From assembly GCA_945862355.1 (NCBI GenBank), contig CAMAYR010000017.1, positions 1 through 36,642 on the forward strand: a DNA stretch of 36,642 nt, read 5' to 3'. The notes under the pieces are model-generated. The model worked only from the letters and a program-made list of their open reading frames with translations. It was not told the DNA's origin and did not search any database. The first letter of the stretch is position 1, and the number at the start of each line of letters is the position of its first letter. Source of the stretch: Devosia equisanguinis (GTDB taxonomy: Bacteria > Pseudomonadota > Alphaproteobacteria > Rhizobiales > Hyphomicrobiaceae). A program made the translations under genes and the position numbers. Below, in pieces: positions 1 through 7,624 of the stretch.

Positions 1-183
1 TACTACGCCTACTGCTCCAGGCACGATCCGAACGGCCCCGGCGTCCGCGCCTGCATGAACGCCGCCGGGCCGAAGCTCTCCAACCGCTGCATCAACGCGC
101 TGGTCTCCGCCGGCGAGGTCTCCAAGGCCGAAGTCGAGCGCCGCGCCGCCGCCAGCAAGGTAAGCAGGTCGGCGATCAAGTGA
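1..183 (+). CDS. C-terminal end of a small unknown protein (partial)
   Basis: An open frame enters from the left edge and runs 60 codons to a TGA stop. The visible part holds three cysteines (near YCSRHD, RACMN and NRCIN) followed by an Ala/Glu/Lys-rich, probably helical tail. Codon third positions are strongly G/C, as expected of a real gene in this genome. The spacing of the cysteines around a short Gly/Pro loop looks like a small periplasmic Cys-repeat protein, but I do not recognise the family. The N-terminus lies outside the window, so signal peptide, length and operon context cannot be judged. Confidence 0.6.
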   Translation, partial: YYAYCSRHDPNGPGVRACMNAAGPKLSNRCINALVSAGEVSKAEVERRAAASKVSRSAIK

Positions 184-328
184 GAACCCCTTCGAGCTCA
201 GACAACATCCAGGCTCCGCAATCGTTTTTGCTACATCGCGTAACGCACGATTAACCGGATCCAGCTCATAGTGCAGCGTCGGATTGTGAGATCCGCGCTT
301 TGTAGTGGGCTTTTGCCGTGGGGCAGAT

Positions 329-784
329 ATGAGCGTCGTCGTGAAATTGGGGCAGGCCGCCGGCTTGCTCATGCGTTGGCTGGGTCTCGCGAAGGTGCAG
401 ACAGCGCCAGTTGCACTTCACGCAGAAATCGCCGTGGCATCTGCTGTCGACGAAGTCGTCGAGGCAGGGCACCCTCTCGCCGTACCTGCGGTCGCGGGCT
501 TCGTGATGCGCGCAGACTTCGACCGCTTTTTCCTGGCGGCTCGCCTCTCTTCAGTGGCGACGCTCAACACGCCGGCTGGCCGCAAGCCCTTTCATGCGCG
601 ACGGCAGAAGGCGGACCATCCGCCAGTGCCGACATCGCGGCTGGGTGCGAAGAAGGTTCGCATAAACGCCGATCGCGGCCGGCGCATCGAGCTGCCCAAG
701 CGGCAGAGCGAGCACCCAAGCAACGTGATCCAATTCCCGCGCATACACACCGCTGTAAAGCCACGTCTGGCCAAGGCCGCCTGA
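329..784 (+). CDS. hypothetical protein
   Basis: A 151-residue frame. The ATG at 329 is preceded by a GGGG-type ribosome-binding site five bases upstream; a GTG at 305 in the same frame is an alternative start. The first half is Ala/Val-rich (MSVVVKLGQAAGLL, then EIAVASAVDEVVEAG), the second half is basic, and it ends with a SNVIQFPR-like string, a short motif seen in many small alphaproteobacterial proteins. The third-position G/C bias fits this frame better than the opposite strand. No catalytic motif or confident membrane helix is visible. It converges on the minus-strand gene ending at 817. Its function is unknown, and the chance that it is not a gene is appreciable. Confidence 0.45.
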   Translation: MSVVVKLGQAAGLLMRWLGLAKVQTAPVALHAEIAVASAVDEVVEAGHPLAVPAVAGFVMRADFDRFFLAARLSSVATLNTPAGRKPFHARRQKADHPPVPTSRLGAKKVRINADRGRRIELPKRQSEHPSNVIQFPRIHTAVKPRLAKAA

Positions 785-816
785 GCACGACCTCGTCGGG
801 AATTCGGCCATCTCGT

Positions 817-1599
817 TCAGCCGGTGCGGCGCAACCGTTCCGCCACCCATGCTTGCGGCGTCGCGCAAACATAGCCGATGCCATCGCCGGCCTTAGTGCC
901 TTGCAGCGAGGTCGGGTCGAGGCTCCAGCAACTCGCCATATGCATGACGTGGGCCTCTGTCGGATAGACCGGCATCGGCGGGCCGATATCGGCCTTTCGG
1001 CTCTTCACGCCGCGAACCTCGGTGAACTTCAGGCCGATAGCGCGCTCCTCTTTCGTCGCGCGGCCCTTGTTCCAGATGATCCCCTCGTCGCCGATCGCGA
1101 AAGCGCGAACGAGCTTGCCATCGACGACCCGCGCCCATGCGAAGAAGTCGAGCGGCTCATAGCACAGAAAATACTGTGCCTCGGGGAACGAACCGGCGAG
1201 GTCGAGTAGCGTCGGCGTACACTTGTCGACGAAGCCGCGACTCAACGGCTGCGGCAGCGACAGCCCGACAATGAAAGTCCAGCCATTGACCGGCGGTGTC
1301 AGATAGACCCGCGACTGCGACAGCCGTTCGTCATACATCGTGCCGATGCCGGTGCGCCAGTTCGATGCCTCGATGGGCTCCAGGCGCAATACTTCGGCCA
1401 CGCGGGCAGTATCGGTGGAGCGGACGGCGAGCCAAGCCATGCGATAGCCGAAGGCGGCAGGCGGGTCTGGCCGCTCGTCGAAAACGATGCGCGGCTCGAA
1501 CATGCGCGGGGCCAGCACGAAGGCCGCGACGGCGATCGTCACAATGATCGAGACGGCAATCGTCAGAATCACTTTTGCTATGCCCCTGGTTCGCGTCAC
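817..1599 (-). CDS. membrane-anchored conserved hypothetical protein
   Basis: About 260 residues from a GTG at 1599. That start leaves a short basic n-region (VTRTRGIAK) before one hydrophobic helix (about residues 9-31), so the product is probably a signal-anchored or exported protein. A GTG at 1572 with an AGGGG upstream is an alternative start. The outer domain contains EAQYFLCYEP, FFAWARVVDGKLVRAFA, GIIWNKGRATKEERAIGL and a late YPTEAHVM string. I recognise this pattern from a family of uncharacterised bacterial proteins with the theme 'QYF..HAWAK..G..RAF..G..W..G..T.EE'. It is divergent from the EAL gene starting at 1793, so their promoters share about 190 bp. No function is known to me. 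Confidence 0.72.
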   Translation of the reverse strand: MTRTRGIAKVILTIAVSIIVTIAVAAFVLAPRMFEPRIVFDERPDPPAAFGYRMAWLAVRSTDTARVAEVLRLEPIEASNWRTGIGTMYDERLSQSRVYLTPPVNGWTFIVGLSLPQPLSRGFVDKCTPTLLDLAGSFPEAQYFLCYEPLDFFAWARVVDGKLVRAFAIGDEGIIWNKGRATKEERAIGLKFTEVRGVKSRKADIGPPMPVYPTEAHVMHMASCWSLDPTSLQGTKAGDGIGYVCATPQAWVAERLRRTG

Positions 1600-1792
1600 A
1601 GCTGCTTTAGGCGCGCCACCGTTCGAACGGCAAGGCAGCACGCAGCCTCGACTGGGGATAAAGGGAACGGCTCGCAGGCTTCTGTCCGCCCACTCGCGTT
1701 TCCTGGTGATAGACGGCGCGACGGCGTTGCACGCGCGACCTGAGCTGCCAAGAGTCGGTTTAGTGAACGTGATTCGGAATGAAGGTAACGCA

Positions 1793-3532
1793 ATGAGCAT
1801 CGAGGCGCCGAGATCAATGGTATTCGACAATCGCGTCGCGCCGAGCCGCAAACTGCAGCACGTCCTGGTGCCGCCGGCCATGCTAATCGCAGCGATTGCG
1901 ATCGGTATCGCGGGCAATCTGCATCTCGGCCTGTCACCGGAAGTGTCGATCGCGGTCGGCGTCTGTCTATTCTGTCTGATGCTGATGTCCCACCTGCTGC
2001 TTCGCGTCGCCGACGATGCCGACCGGGCGGAGGAGGAGACGACCGAGCGACGGACAGAGCAAGTCGCCTCGCCGATGCCGATGGCGCCGCGGAACGGGCT
2101 ACTGCCTGCCGATGAGGCTCACACAATGGCAGCCGTTGAGCCCACCGCCGCTACAATTTATGAACCGACTGCGGCCGCGGGGTTCGATGAGCAGCACTCG
2201 TTCCGCCCAGCGCAGCACGAACCGATGCACGAACCGATGCCTGGAGCTCCGCATCCGGCGGTACGGGAGCCGGCGGACACGGCGCTGCCCGAGAACTACG
2301 CCGGTGCTGCCGCGTCAGACTGGGGCTATCGCCCGACAGTTTTGCGCGAGCCTGATCTCGGGCAGATTGCGATCGACGGCAGCTCGCCCGAGCCCATGAG
2401 CCAGCGGGAATTGCCCGAGCTCGGCAACCTCCGGCCGGCGGCCAATGACGCGCTCGTCCAGTACCCCACTGTGGGCGCGCACGACCCGCAGATCTTGGAT
2501 CGGGAGGCAGACCGTATCGACGCGATCCTGAAGCGGCTCGCGCTACAGATCCATACCGGCAGCGCCGAGCGTCGCCGGACGGAGGCTGCGCCCCGCGAGG
2601 CTGCCGAACGCGGCGAACCGGAGCTGGCGATGCCGGCAGCCCCCGACGACGGAGCCGCGCTCGAGAAACTCGCCGCGGAGCAGCCGGAAAACGCGCTCGC
2701 CAGCGCGGTCGACGCCTTGCGCTCTACGGTAGAGGCTATGCGGGGGCCAGCCGTCGCGGCCTCCGCGCCGCCGTCGGCGGTGGAGTTGCGCATTGCGGCG
2801 GTGGCGGAAGCCATCCAAGCCGAGCGCGCCGACGTATTCCTGTCACCGATCCTCGGGCTCGCCGACCAGCAGGCGCACCATTTCGAGGTGTCGGTGAAGC
2901 TGCGCGCTGACGAAATCGACGCCTACGACCCGCGCGAGGTTGCTGCCGGCGCCGGGCTGCTACCGCTGCTCGATGCGCTCAACGTGCGCCATGCGGCGGG
3001 GTTCGCCCTGATGCTCGATCGGCGAGCGCGGGCAGGCTCGGTGTTCTCGCGGATCGGCGGCACCTCGTTGCAGGACGAGCGGTTCGTCAACGATACGTCG
3101 GGCCAGCACGCACAGGGCATTGCCGACCGCATGGTGCTCACCTTCGCGCAGGAAGACGTGCGTGGCCTCGGACCGGCGCAGTTCGCGGCACTCGGCGATC
3201 TCGGCAGGCTCGGCTTCCGCTTCGCGCTCGATGGCGTGGCGGACCTCGACATGGATTTCGAGGCGCTCGAAGCGCTCGGCTTCGACTTCGTGAAGCTCGA
3301 CACGAGTGTGTTCCAGGGCGGTTTGATCTGCAGCGGCGAGCATGTGCTCTCCTCCGACATCTGCCGGCACCTCGAAGATATGGGCCTCGCCGTTGTCGTC
3401 ACGGGCATCGGCGACGCGGCAACACGCGACCTGATGGCGGGTTGTGGCGTGTTGTTCGGCCAAGGGGAGCTGTTCGGCGCACCGCGTCCGGTGCCGGTTG
3501 CCAGCCCGGCCGGCGGCTCGATGGCCGCTTGA
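1793..3532 (+). CDS. two-TM protein with degenerate EAL (c-di-GMP phosphodiesterase-like) domain
   Basis: A 579-residue protein. The ATG at 1793 follows an AAGG ribosome-binding site and directly precedes the membrane region, so in-frame codons back to 1487 are unlikely to be coding. There are two hydrophobic helices at about residues 28-46 and 50-70, then a long Pro/Ala/Glu-rich linker with EPM repeats, then an EAL-fold domain over roughly the last 240 residues. Several catalytic signatures are lost: the EAL tripeptide position reads FEVSVKLR, the DDFGTG region reads ALDGVADLD, and the late AEGVE region reads VVTGIGD. The DVRGLGP, FVKLD and GQGELFG strings keep the fold recognisable. I infer an inactive sensor or scaffold rather than a phosphodiesterase. 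It stands alone and ends in a REP-like hairpin. Confidence 0.82.
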   Translation: MSIEAPRSMVFDNRVAPSRKLQHVLVPPAMLIAAIAIGIAGNLHLGLSPEVSIAVGVCLFCLMLMSHLLLRVADDADRAEEETTERRTEQVASPMPMAPRNGLLPADEAHTMAAVEPTAATIYEPTAAAGFDEQHSFRPAQHEPMHEPMPGAPHPAVREPADTALPENYAGAAASDWGYRPTVLREPDLGQIAIDGSSPEPMSQRELPELGNLRPAANDALVQYPTVGAHDPQILDREADRIDAILKRLALQIHTGSAERRRTEAAPREAAERGEPELAMPAAPDDGAALEKLAAEQPENALASAVDALRSTVEAMRGPAVAASAPPSAVELRIAAVAEAIQAERADVFLSPILGLADQQAHHFEVSVKLRADEIDAYDPREVAAGAGLLPLLDALNVRHAAGFALMLDRRARAGSVFSRIGGTSLQDERFVNDTSGQHAQGIADRMVLTFAQEDVRGLGPAQFAALGDLGRLGFRFALDGVADLDMDFEALEALGFDFVKLDTSVFQGGLICSGEHVLSSDICRHLEDMGLAVVVTGIGDAATRDLMAGCGVLFGQGELFGAPRPVPVASPAGGSMAA

Positions 3533-3588
3533 GACGGCTCGATCGGGTCGTGCCTCGTCGACGAGCAGTTAGACATGGGGTGGTCGTC

Positions 3589-3624
3589 GGGGTCAGACCC
3601 GCAGGGACCCGCAGGGGCTGACCC
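3589..3624. repeat. GGGGTCAG.../...CTGACCC inverted repeat with internal direct repeat
   Basis: GGGTCAG at 3590-3596 pairs with CTGACCC at 3618-3624. The 21-base loop is two tandem copies of ACCCGCAGGG (3597-3606 and 3607-3616) plus one G. It lies between the convergent EAL and yjdM genes and has no T-run. The GGGGTCAGACCC core resembles REP-type palindromes that are dispersed in many proteobacterial genomes; that family assignment is from memory and not tested here. It could act as a bidirectional transcript end. Confidence 0.5.
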
Positions 3625-3674
3625 GATGTGATGTGAGCGCGATGAGCGTTTCAGATGGCCGTTTCAGGCCTTCT

Positions 3675-4016
3675 TCACGAACTCGGATTGAGTTGCATCG
3701 GGCCGATGCCGTCGATGCGGCAATCGATGTCGTGACCGGCGACGCCGTCGACGAGGCGGATATTGCGGACCTTGGTGCCGACCTTCACAACCGACGACGA
3801 GCCTTTGATCTTCAGGTCCTTGATGACGGAGATGCTGTCACCGTCGGCCAGCAAGTTACCGTTGGCGTCCTTGACGACGCGCGGGACGTCGTCGTCCGCG
3901 GCGACCGTCGCAGCACCCGCGCTCCACTCGAGCGCGCACTCCGGGCAGACGAACAGCGCGCCGTCCTCGTAGGTGTGCTCGCAGTTGCACTTCGGGCATG
4001 CGGGAAGTGGAGACAT
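3675..4016 (-). CDS. yjdM: YjdM/PhnA-family zinc-ribbon protein, C-terminus frameshifted
   Basis: 113 residues. The N-terminal zinc ribbon shows [13 protein letters not shown] and CPECALEW; the C-terminal half carries the family signature ([39 protein letters not shown]). The family was once called an alkylphosphonate-operon protein, but its biochemical role is not settled. The start ATG lies two bases after the nuoD stop, so it is probably cotranscribed with the complex I genes. Members normally end MKLKSEFVKKA. Here the reading frame ends MQLNPSS, while the bases just past position 3688 encode SEFVKKA and a TGA (3664-3666) in the next frame, so one A appears to be missing. This is either a real frameshift affecting only the last residues or a sequencing error. 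Confidence 0.88.
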   Translation of the reverse strand: MSPLPACPKCNCEHTYEDGALFVCPECALEWSAGAATVAADDDVPRVVKDANGNLLADGDSISVIKDLKIKGSSSVVKVGTKVRNIRLVDGVAGHDIDCRIDGIGPMQLNPSS

Positions 4017-4018
4017 AA

Positions 4019-5209
4019 CTACCTGTCGATCTCGCCGAACACGATGTCGAGGGAGCCCAGGATCGCGCTCACGTCGGCCAGCATGTGGCCGCGGTTCATG
4101 AAGTCCATCGCGGCGAGGTGGGGGAAGCCCGGCGCGCGGATCTTGCAGCGGTAGGGCTTGTTGGAGCCGTCCGACACCAGATAGACGCCGAACTCGCCCT
4201 TGGGCGCCTCCACGCAGGTGTAGACCTCGCCGGCAGGCACATGGATGCCTTCGGTGTAGAGCTTGAAGTGGTGGATCAGCGCCTCCATCGAGCGCTTCAT
4301 GTCGCTGCGGTTGGGCGGCACCACCTTGCGATCCTCGCTGACGTGAGGGCCGCGCCCCTCAGGTGACAACAGCTTCTGGCAGCACTGCCTCATGATGCGC
4401 ACGGACTGGCGCATCTCCTCCATGCGGAGGCAGTAGCGGTCGTAGCAGTCGCCGTTCTTACCGATGGGGATGTCGAAATCGAGCTCTGAATAGCACTCGT
4501 AGGGCTGTGACTTGCGCAGGTCCCAGGCCGCGCCCGAGCCGCGCACCATGACGCCGGAGAAGCCCAAGGCGAGGCACTCGTCGAGCGACACCACGCCGAT
4601 GTCGACGTTCCTCTGCTTGAAGATACGGTTCCCGGTCAGCAGTCCCTCGATGTCGTCGCACACCTTCAGGAACGGATCGCAGAATTTGGCGATGTCCTCG
4701 ACGAGCGCGTCTGGCAGATCCTGGTGAACACCGCCGAAACGGAAATACTTGGCGTGCATCCGGGAGCCCGATGCCCGCTCGTAGAACACCATCAGCTTCT
4801 CGCGCTCCTCGAAGCCCCACAGCGGCGGGGTCAGGGCGCCGACGTCGAGCGCCTGCGTCGTGACGTTGAGCAAGTGCGACAGCAGGCGGCCGATCTCGGA
4901 GTAGAGCACGCGGATGAGCTGACCGCGCTTGGGGACCCCCAGGCCCAGCAACTTCTCGACGGCGAGGCAGAAGGCGTGCTCCTGGTTCATCGGTGCGACG
5001 TAGTCGAGGCGGTCGAAGTAGCCGATGTCCTGCATGTAGGTGCGGGTCTCGAGCAGCTTCTCGGTGCCGCGGTGGAGCAGGCCGATGTGCGGGTCGACGC
5101 GGGTGACGACCTCGCCGTCGAGTTCGAGCACCAGGCGCAGCACGCCGTGGGCGGCCGGGTGCTGCGGGCCGAAGTTGATGTTGAACTGGCGGATGTCGGT
5201 CTCGGGCAT
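4019..5209 (-). CDS. nuoD: NADH-quinone oxidoreductase subunit D
   Basis: The 49-kDa-type subunit of the peripheral arm of complex I, which helps form the quinone site at the cytoplasmic face of the inner membrane. The protein is 396 residues from the ATG at 5209, a normal family length; an in-frame ATG at 5239 would add ten non-conserved residues. The quinone-pocket signature GPQHPAAHG is at residues 14-22, followed by [21 protein letters not shown], the conserved C-terminal PKGEFGVYL and a closing FGEIDR. It lies downstream of nuoA-B-C, separated from nuoC by an NTF2-like gene. nuoE, which usually follows, is absent and yjdM is in its place. Confidence 0.97.
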   Translation of the reverse strand: MPETDIRQFNINFGPQHPAAHGVLRLVLELDGEVVTRVDPHIGLLHRGTEKLLETRTYMQDIGYFDRLDYVAPMNQEHAFCLAVEKLLGLGVPKRGQLIRVLYSEIGRLLSHLLNVTTQALDVGALTPPLWGFEEREKLMVFYERASGSRMHAKYFRFGGVHQDLPDALVEDIAKFCDPFLKVCDDIEGLLTGNRIFKQRNVDIGVVSLDECLALGFSGVMVRGSGAAWDLRKSQPYECYSELDFDIPIGKNGDCYDRYCLRMEEMRQSVRIMRQCCQKLLSPEGRGPHVSEDRKVVPPNRSDMKRSMEALIHHFKLYTEGIHVPAGEVYTCVEAPKGEFGVYLVSDGSNKPYRCKIRAPGFPHLAAMDFMNRGHMLADVSAILGSLDIVFGEIDR

Positions 5210-5245
5210 GGTCCACTCTGTTCCTGGCACTGAAGCCAATGCTGT

Positions 5246-5692
5246 TCAGTCGGCGGCGGCCGGCTCGGCCAACTGCGAATGCCACCATAGCCGGAAGTCG
5301 CGGCACAAGCCGTCGTCGCCCAGCTCGACGATTGCGATGCCCTCGAGCCTCAGCCTCGGCAGCGGAGCACCGGTCTCGCGCTCGGGCAGCGCCGTGCCCG
5401 CCGACTTGGCCCACATCTCGAACATTTTCTCCGACGTCACCTGATAGCGCGTGCTCCAGGTCGCCACGCCGCCGTCGGGTCGCTCGGCGACGATGGTGTA
5501 GGCGAAGCGAATGTCGTCCTGGAGCTTCACGCGGTCCCAGTAGCGCGCGATGGCAGCATGTCCCACCTGCTCGTCGAAGGGCGTGTTGTGATAGACGCCG
5601 TCGGTCGCGAACAGCGAGCACAGCAACGCATCGTCACGCGCCTCCCAGGCCCGCTTGTAAGTATCCATGAAGGTGGCAAGTCTGCTGGTCAC
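5246..5692 (-). CDS. NTF2/SnoaL-like protein inserted between nuoC and nuoD
   Basis: 148 residues with the usual start of the nuclear-transport-factor-2-like cone fold: FMDTYKRAWEARD, LFATDGVYHNTPF, IARYWDRV, then TRYQVTSEKMFEMWAK and a late RLEGIAIVELGDDGLCRDFRLWWHS strand pair. Such proteins bind or isomerise small ligands or act as accessory domains; the substrate cannot be read from sequence. An alternative start is the internal Met at residue 9. The gene lies 22 bases after the nuoC stop and about 37 bases before the nuoD start, on the same strand, so it is almost certainly transcribed with the complex I genes. Whether it has any role in complex I is unknown. Confidence 0.82.
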   Translation of the reverse strand: MTSRLATFMDTYKRAWEARDDALLCSLFATDGVYHNTPFDEQVGHAAIARYWDRVKLQDDIRFAYTIVAERPDGGVATWSTRYQVTSEKMFEMWAKSAGTALPERETGAPLPRLRLEGIAIVELGDDGLCRDFRLWWHSQLAEPAAAD

Positions 5693-5713
5693 TGGCGTGC
5701 TGTCGTTTGATGC

Positions 5714-6307
5714 CTATTGCTTGGCCTTCTCGTCGCCCGGCAGCACGTAGGTGGTGCCTTCCCAAGGGCTCTCGAAGTCGAATTGACGGAACTCCTGCGT
5801 CAGCTTGACGGGCTCATAGACGACCCGCTTCTGCGCATCGTCGTATCGGACCTCGACATGACCGGAGAGCGGGAAGTCCTTGCGGAGAGGATAGCCCTGA
5901 AAGCCGTAATCGGTCAGCAGGCGCCGCAGATCGGGGTGGCCGGAGAACAGAATGCCGTACATGTCGTAGGCCTCCCGCTCGAACCAGTTGGCGGCGGGAT
6001 AGACCGCGACGACGGAAAGGACAGGCGTGTCCTCGTCGGTCGTCAGCTTGACGCGGATACGCTGGTTTTTTCTGAGCGACAGCAGGTGATAGACGACCTC
6101 GAAGCGCTCCACCCGCTCAGGGTAGTCGACACCGCAAATGTCGATCAGCACCTCGAACTGGCAATCAGGATCATCACGCAGCGTCGTCAGCGTCTCCACG
6201 ATCTTGTCGCGGGCGACGGAGACGGCCAGCTCGCCGAATGCCACGTTCATGCCGGTGACGGCAGGGCCGAGCTTTGCGAGAGCTTTAGCAGCGATTTCGG
6301 CCTGCAT
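5714..6307 (-). CDS. nuoC: NADH-quinone oxidoreductase subunit C
   Basis: The 30-kDa-type subunit of the complex I peripheral arm; 197 residues from the ATG at 6307, which has GGGAAAG eight bases upstream. Family strings are [32 protein letters not shown], and the highly conserved [38 protein letters not shown] and [16 protein letters not shown]. The protein is a stand-alone NuoC, not a NuoCD fusion. It follows nuoB after 104 bases and precedes the NTF2-like gene. In-frame codons extending to 6406 show no conservation and were excluded. Confidence 0.97.
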   Translation of the reverse strand: MQAEIAAKALAKLGPAVTGMNVAFGELAVSVARDKIVETLTTLRDDPDCQFEVLIDICGVDYPERVERFEVVYHLLSLRKNQRIRVKLTTDEDTPVLSVVAVYPAANWFEREAYDMYGILFSGHPDLRRLLTDYGFQGYPLRKDFPLSGHVEVRYDDAQKRVVYEPVKLTQEFRQFDFESPWEGTTYVLPGDEKAKQ

Positions 6308-6411
6308 TCGATCGTCTTTCCCTAGCTTGGACCAAACAGGGCGCCGCGCCGCGCGACCCAACATGCAACCGCATTCCACATGGTCATCGGGCCGCACTGG
6401 GCTCAATCCGC

Positions 6412-6990
6412 CTACCGCTGGATCGTACCCGTGCGCCGGATCTTCTTCTGCAGCAGCAGGATGCCGTAGACCAGCGCCTCGGCGGTCGGCGGGCAGCCTG
6501 GCACGTAGATGTCGACGGGCACGATCCGATCACAGCCGCGCACCACGGCGTAGCTGTAGTGGTAGTAACCACCGCCATTGGCGCACGAGCCCATCGAGAT
6601 GACGTACCGCGGCTCCGGCATCTGGTCGTAGACCTTGCGCAGCGCCGGCGCCATTTTATTGGTGAGCGTGCCGGCAACGATCATCACGTCGGACTGGCGA
6701 GGGCTGGCGCGCGGGGCGAAGCCGAAGCGCTCGATGTCATAGCGCGGCATGGAGGCCTGCATCATCTCGACGGCGCAACAGGCGAGGCCGAAGGTCATCC
6801 ACATCAGCGAGCCGGTGCGCGCCCAATTGATGAGGTCGTCGGTCGTCGTTACCAGAAAGCCCTTGTCGGCCAATTGGTTGTTGATTGCGGTCATGCCGCG
6901 GTCGGCAGCGCCCTGAAGGTTTGGCGAGACGATGCTGCCGGCTGTGCCTTCGGGGGCGAAAGTCAGCTCGGGGGGAAGGATCAATCCCAT
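6412..6990 (-). CDS. nuoB: NADH-quinone oxidoreductase subunit B
   Basis: The subunit that carries the N2 [4Fe-4S] cluster, which passes electrons to quinone. It is 192 residues from the ATG at 6990. The cluster ligands are visible: the tandem Cys pair in ACCAVEMM (C71, C72), GSCANGGG (C136) and [10 protein letters not shown] (C166). The string [14 protein letters not shown], typical of the family, precedes the Cys pair. The first 45 residues are less conserved and somewhat long. The start overlaps the end of nuoA by 10 bases, indicating translational coupling. Confidence 0.97.
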   Translation of the reverse strand: MGLILPPELTFAPEGTAGSIVSPNLQGAADRGMTAINNQLADKGFLVTTTDDLINWARTGSLMWMTFGLACCAVEMMQASMPRYDIERFGFAPRASPRQSDVMIVAGTLTNKMAPALRKVYDQMPEPRYVISMGSCANGGGYYHYSYAVVRGCDRIVPVDIYVPGCPPTAEALVYGILLLQKKIRRTGTIQR

Positions 6991-7346
6991 TCCAGCGCTC
7001 CCTTCCGCCACTCGTAGATGAACCCGATGGTGAGCACGCCGAGGAATATCATCATGGCCCAGAAGCCATAGAGGCCGGCCTCCTTGAAGGCGGTAGCCCA
7101 CGGAAACAGGAAGGCCACCTCGAGATCGAAGATGATGAACAGGATCGCCACGAGATAAAAGCGCACGTCGAACTTCATGCGTGCGTCGTCGAAGGCGTTG
7201 AAGCCGCACTCGTAGGCGGACACCTTCTCGGGGTCGGGATTCGAGTAGGCGACGACGAACGGCGCCACCATCAGCGCAAGCCCTATGAACAGGCTGACGC
7301 CCAGAAACACCATCAGAGGCAGGTATTCGGCGAGCAAGCTCTGCAT
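6981..7346 (-). CDS. nuoA: NADH-quinone oxidoreductase subunit A
   Basis: A small membrane-arm subunit of complex I; 121 residues from the ATG at 7346 with AAAGG six bases upstream. Three hydrophobic helices are visible at about residues 7-29, 63-83 and 90-110. The conserved loop between helices 1 and 2 is present: [17 protein letters not shown] with its cysteine, followed by [28 protein letters not shown]. It is the first gene of the minus-strand operon, and its promoter must lie in the spacer shared with the divergent FAD monooxygenase. Confidence 0.96.
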   Translation of the reverse strand: MQSLLAEYLPLMVFLGVSLFIGLALMVAPFVVAYSNPDPEKVSAYECGFNAFDDARMKFDVRFYLVAILFIIFDLEVAFLFPWATAFKEAGLYGFWAMMIFLGVLTIGFIYEWRKGALEWD

Positions 7347-7357
7347 GTCGGACCTTT

Positions 7358-7419
7358 GGGCTACCCAAAGCCAGTCAACCCCGGCCTCGCGCCGTGGCAG
7401 ATGCACTGGTGGGTAGCCC
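7358..7419. promoter_or_regulatory. 10-bp perfect inverted repeat in the nuoA / monooxygenase divergent spacer
   Basis: GGGCTACCCA (7358-7367) is matched by its exact complement TGGGTAGCCC (7410-7419), 42 bases apart. It begins 12 bases upstream of the nuoA start codon, overlapping its leader. It could be a paired operator, an RNA hairpin in the nuoA leader, or a chance match. No clear -35/-10 pair is visible in the 278-bp spacer. Confidence 0.35.
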
Positions 7420-7624
7420 AGCCCGGCGCTGAGCGCAACGCCTCCGCGCGCAAGGCCGCCTGTACCGCCCAGGAGGAGCCGTGGGCCAAGTGCCGCAGGG
7501 TCCCGACGTTGCTTCGCGACGAGCCAGCGGCCGCAAGAGCCGCGCCGCGCTACGACCTCCGCGCTACTGTGGACAAAGGCGTGCGGTTGCGAGAGACAAC
7601 GGGACCAGCAATCGGGAGGCCTGG

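Noticed and set aside
266-472. 68-residue cysteine-containing minus-strand frame
   Set aside because: The GTG start has its only SD-like bases directly adjacent, and third-position bias supports the overlapping plus-strand frame.
271-1209. Arg/Ala-rich 312-residue plus-strand frame
   Set aside because: It overlaps two better-supported genes in other frames, and its Arg/Ser/Ala-rich composition is typical of an out-of-frame reading of G/C-rich DNA.
4458-5621. 387-residue frame antisense-shifted over nuoD
   Set aside because: It is a long Arg/Ala-rich shadow of nuoD and the NTF2-like gene without motifs.
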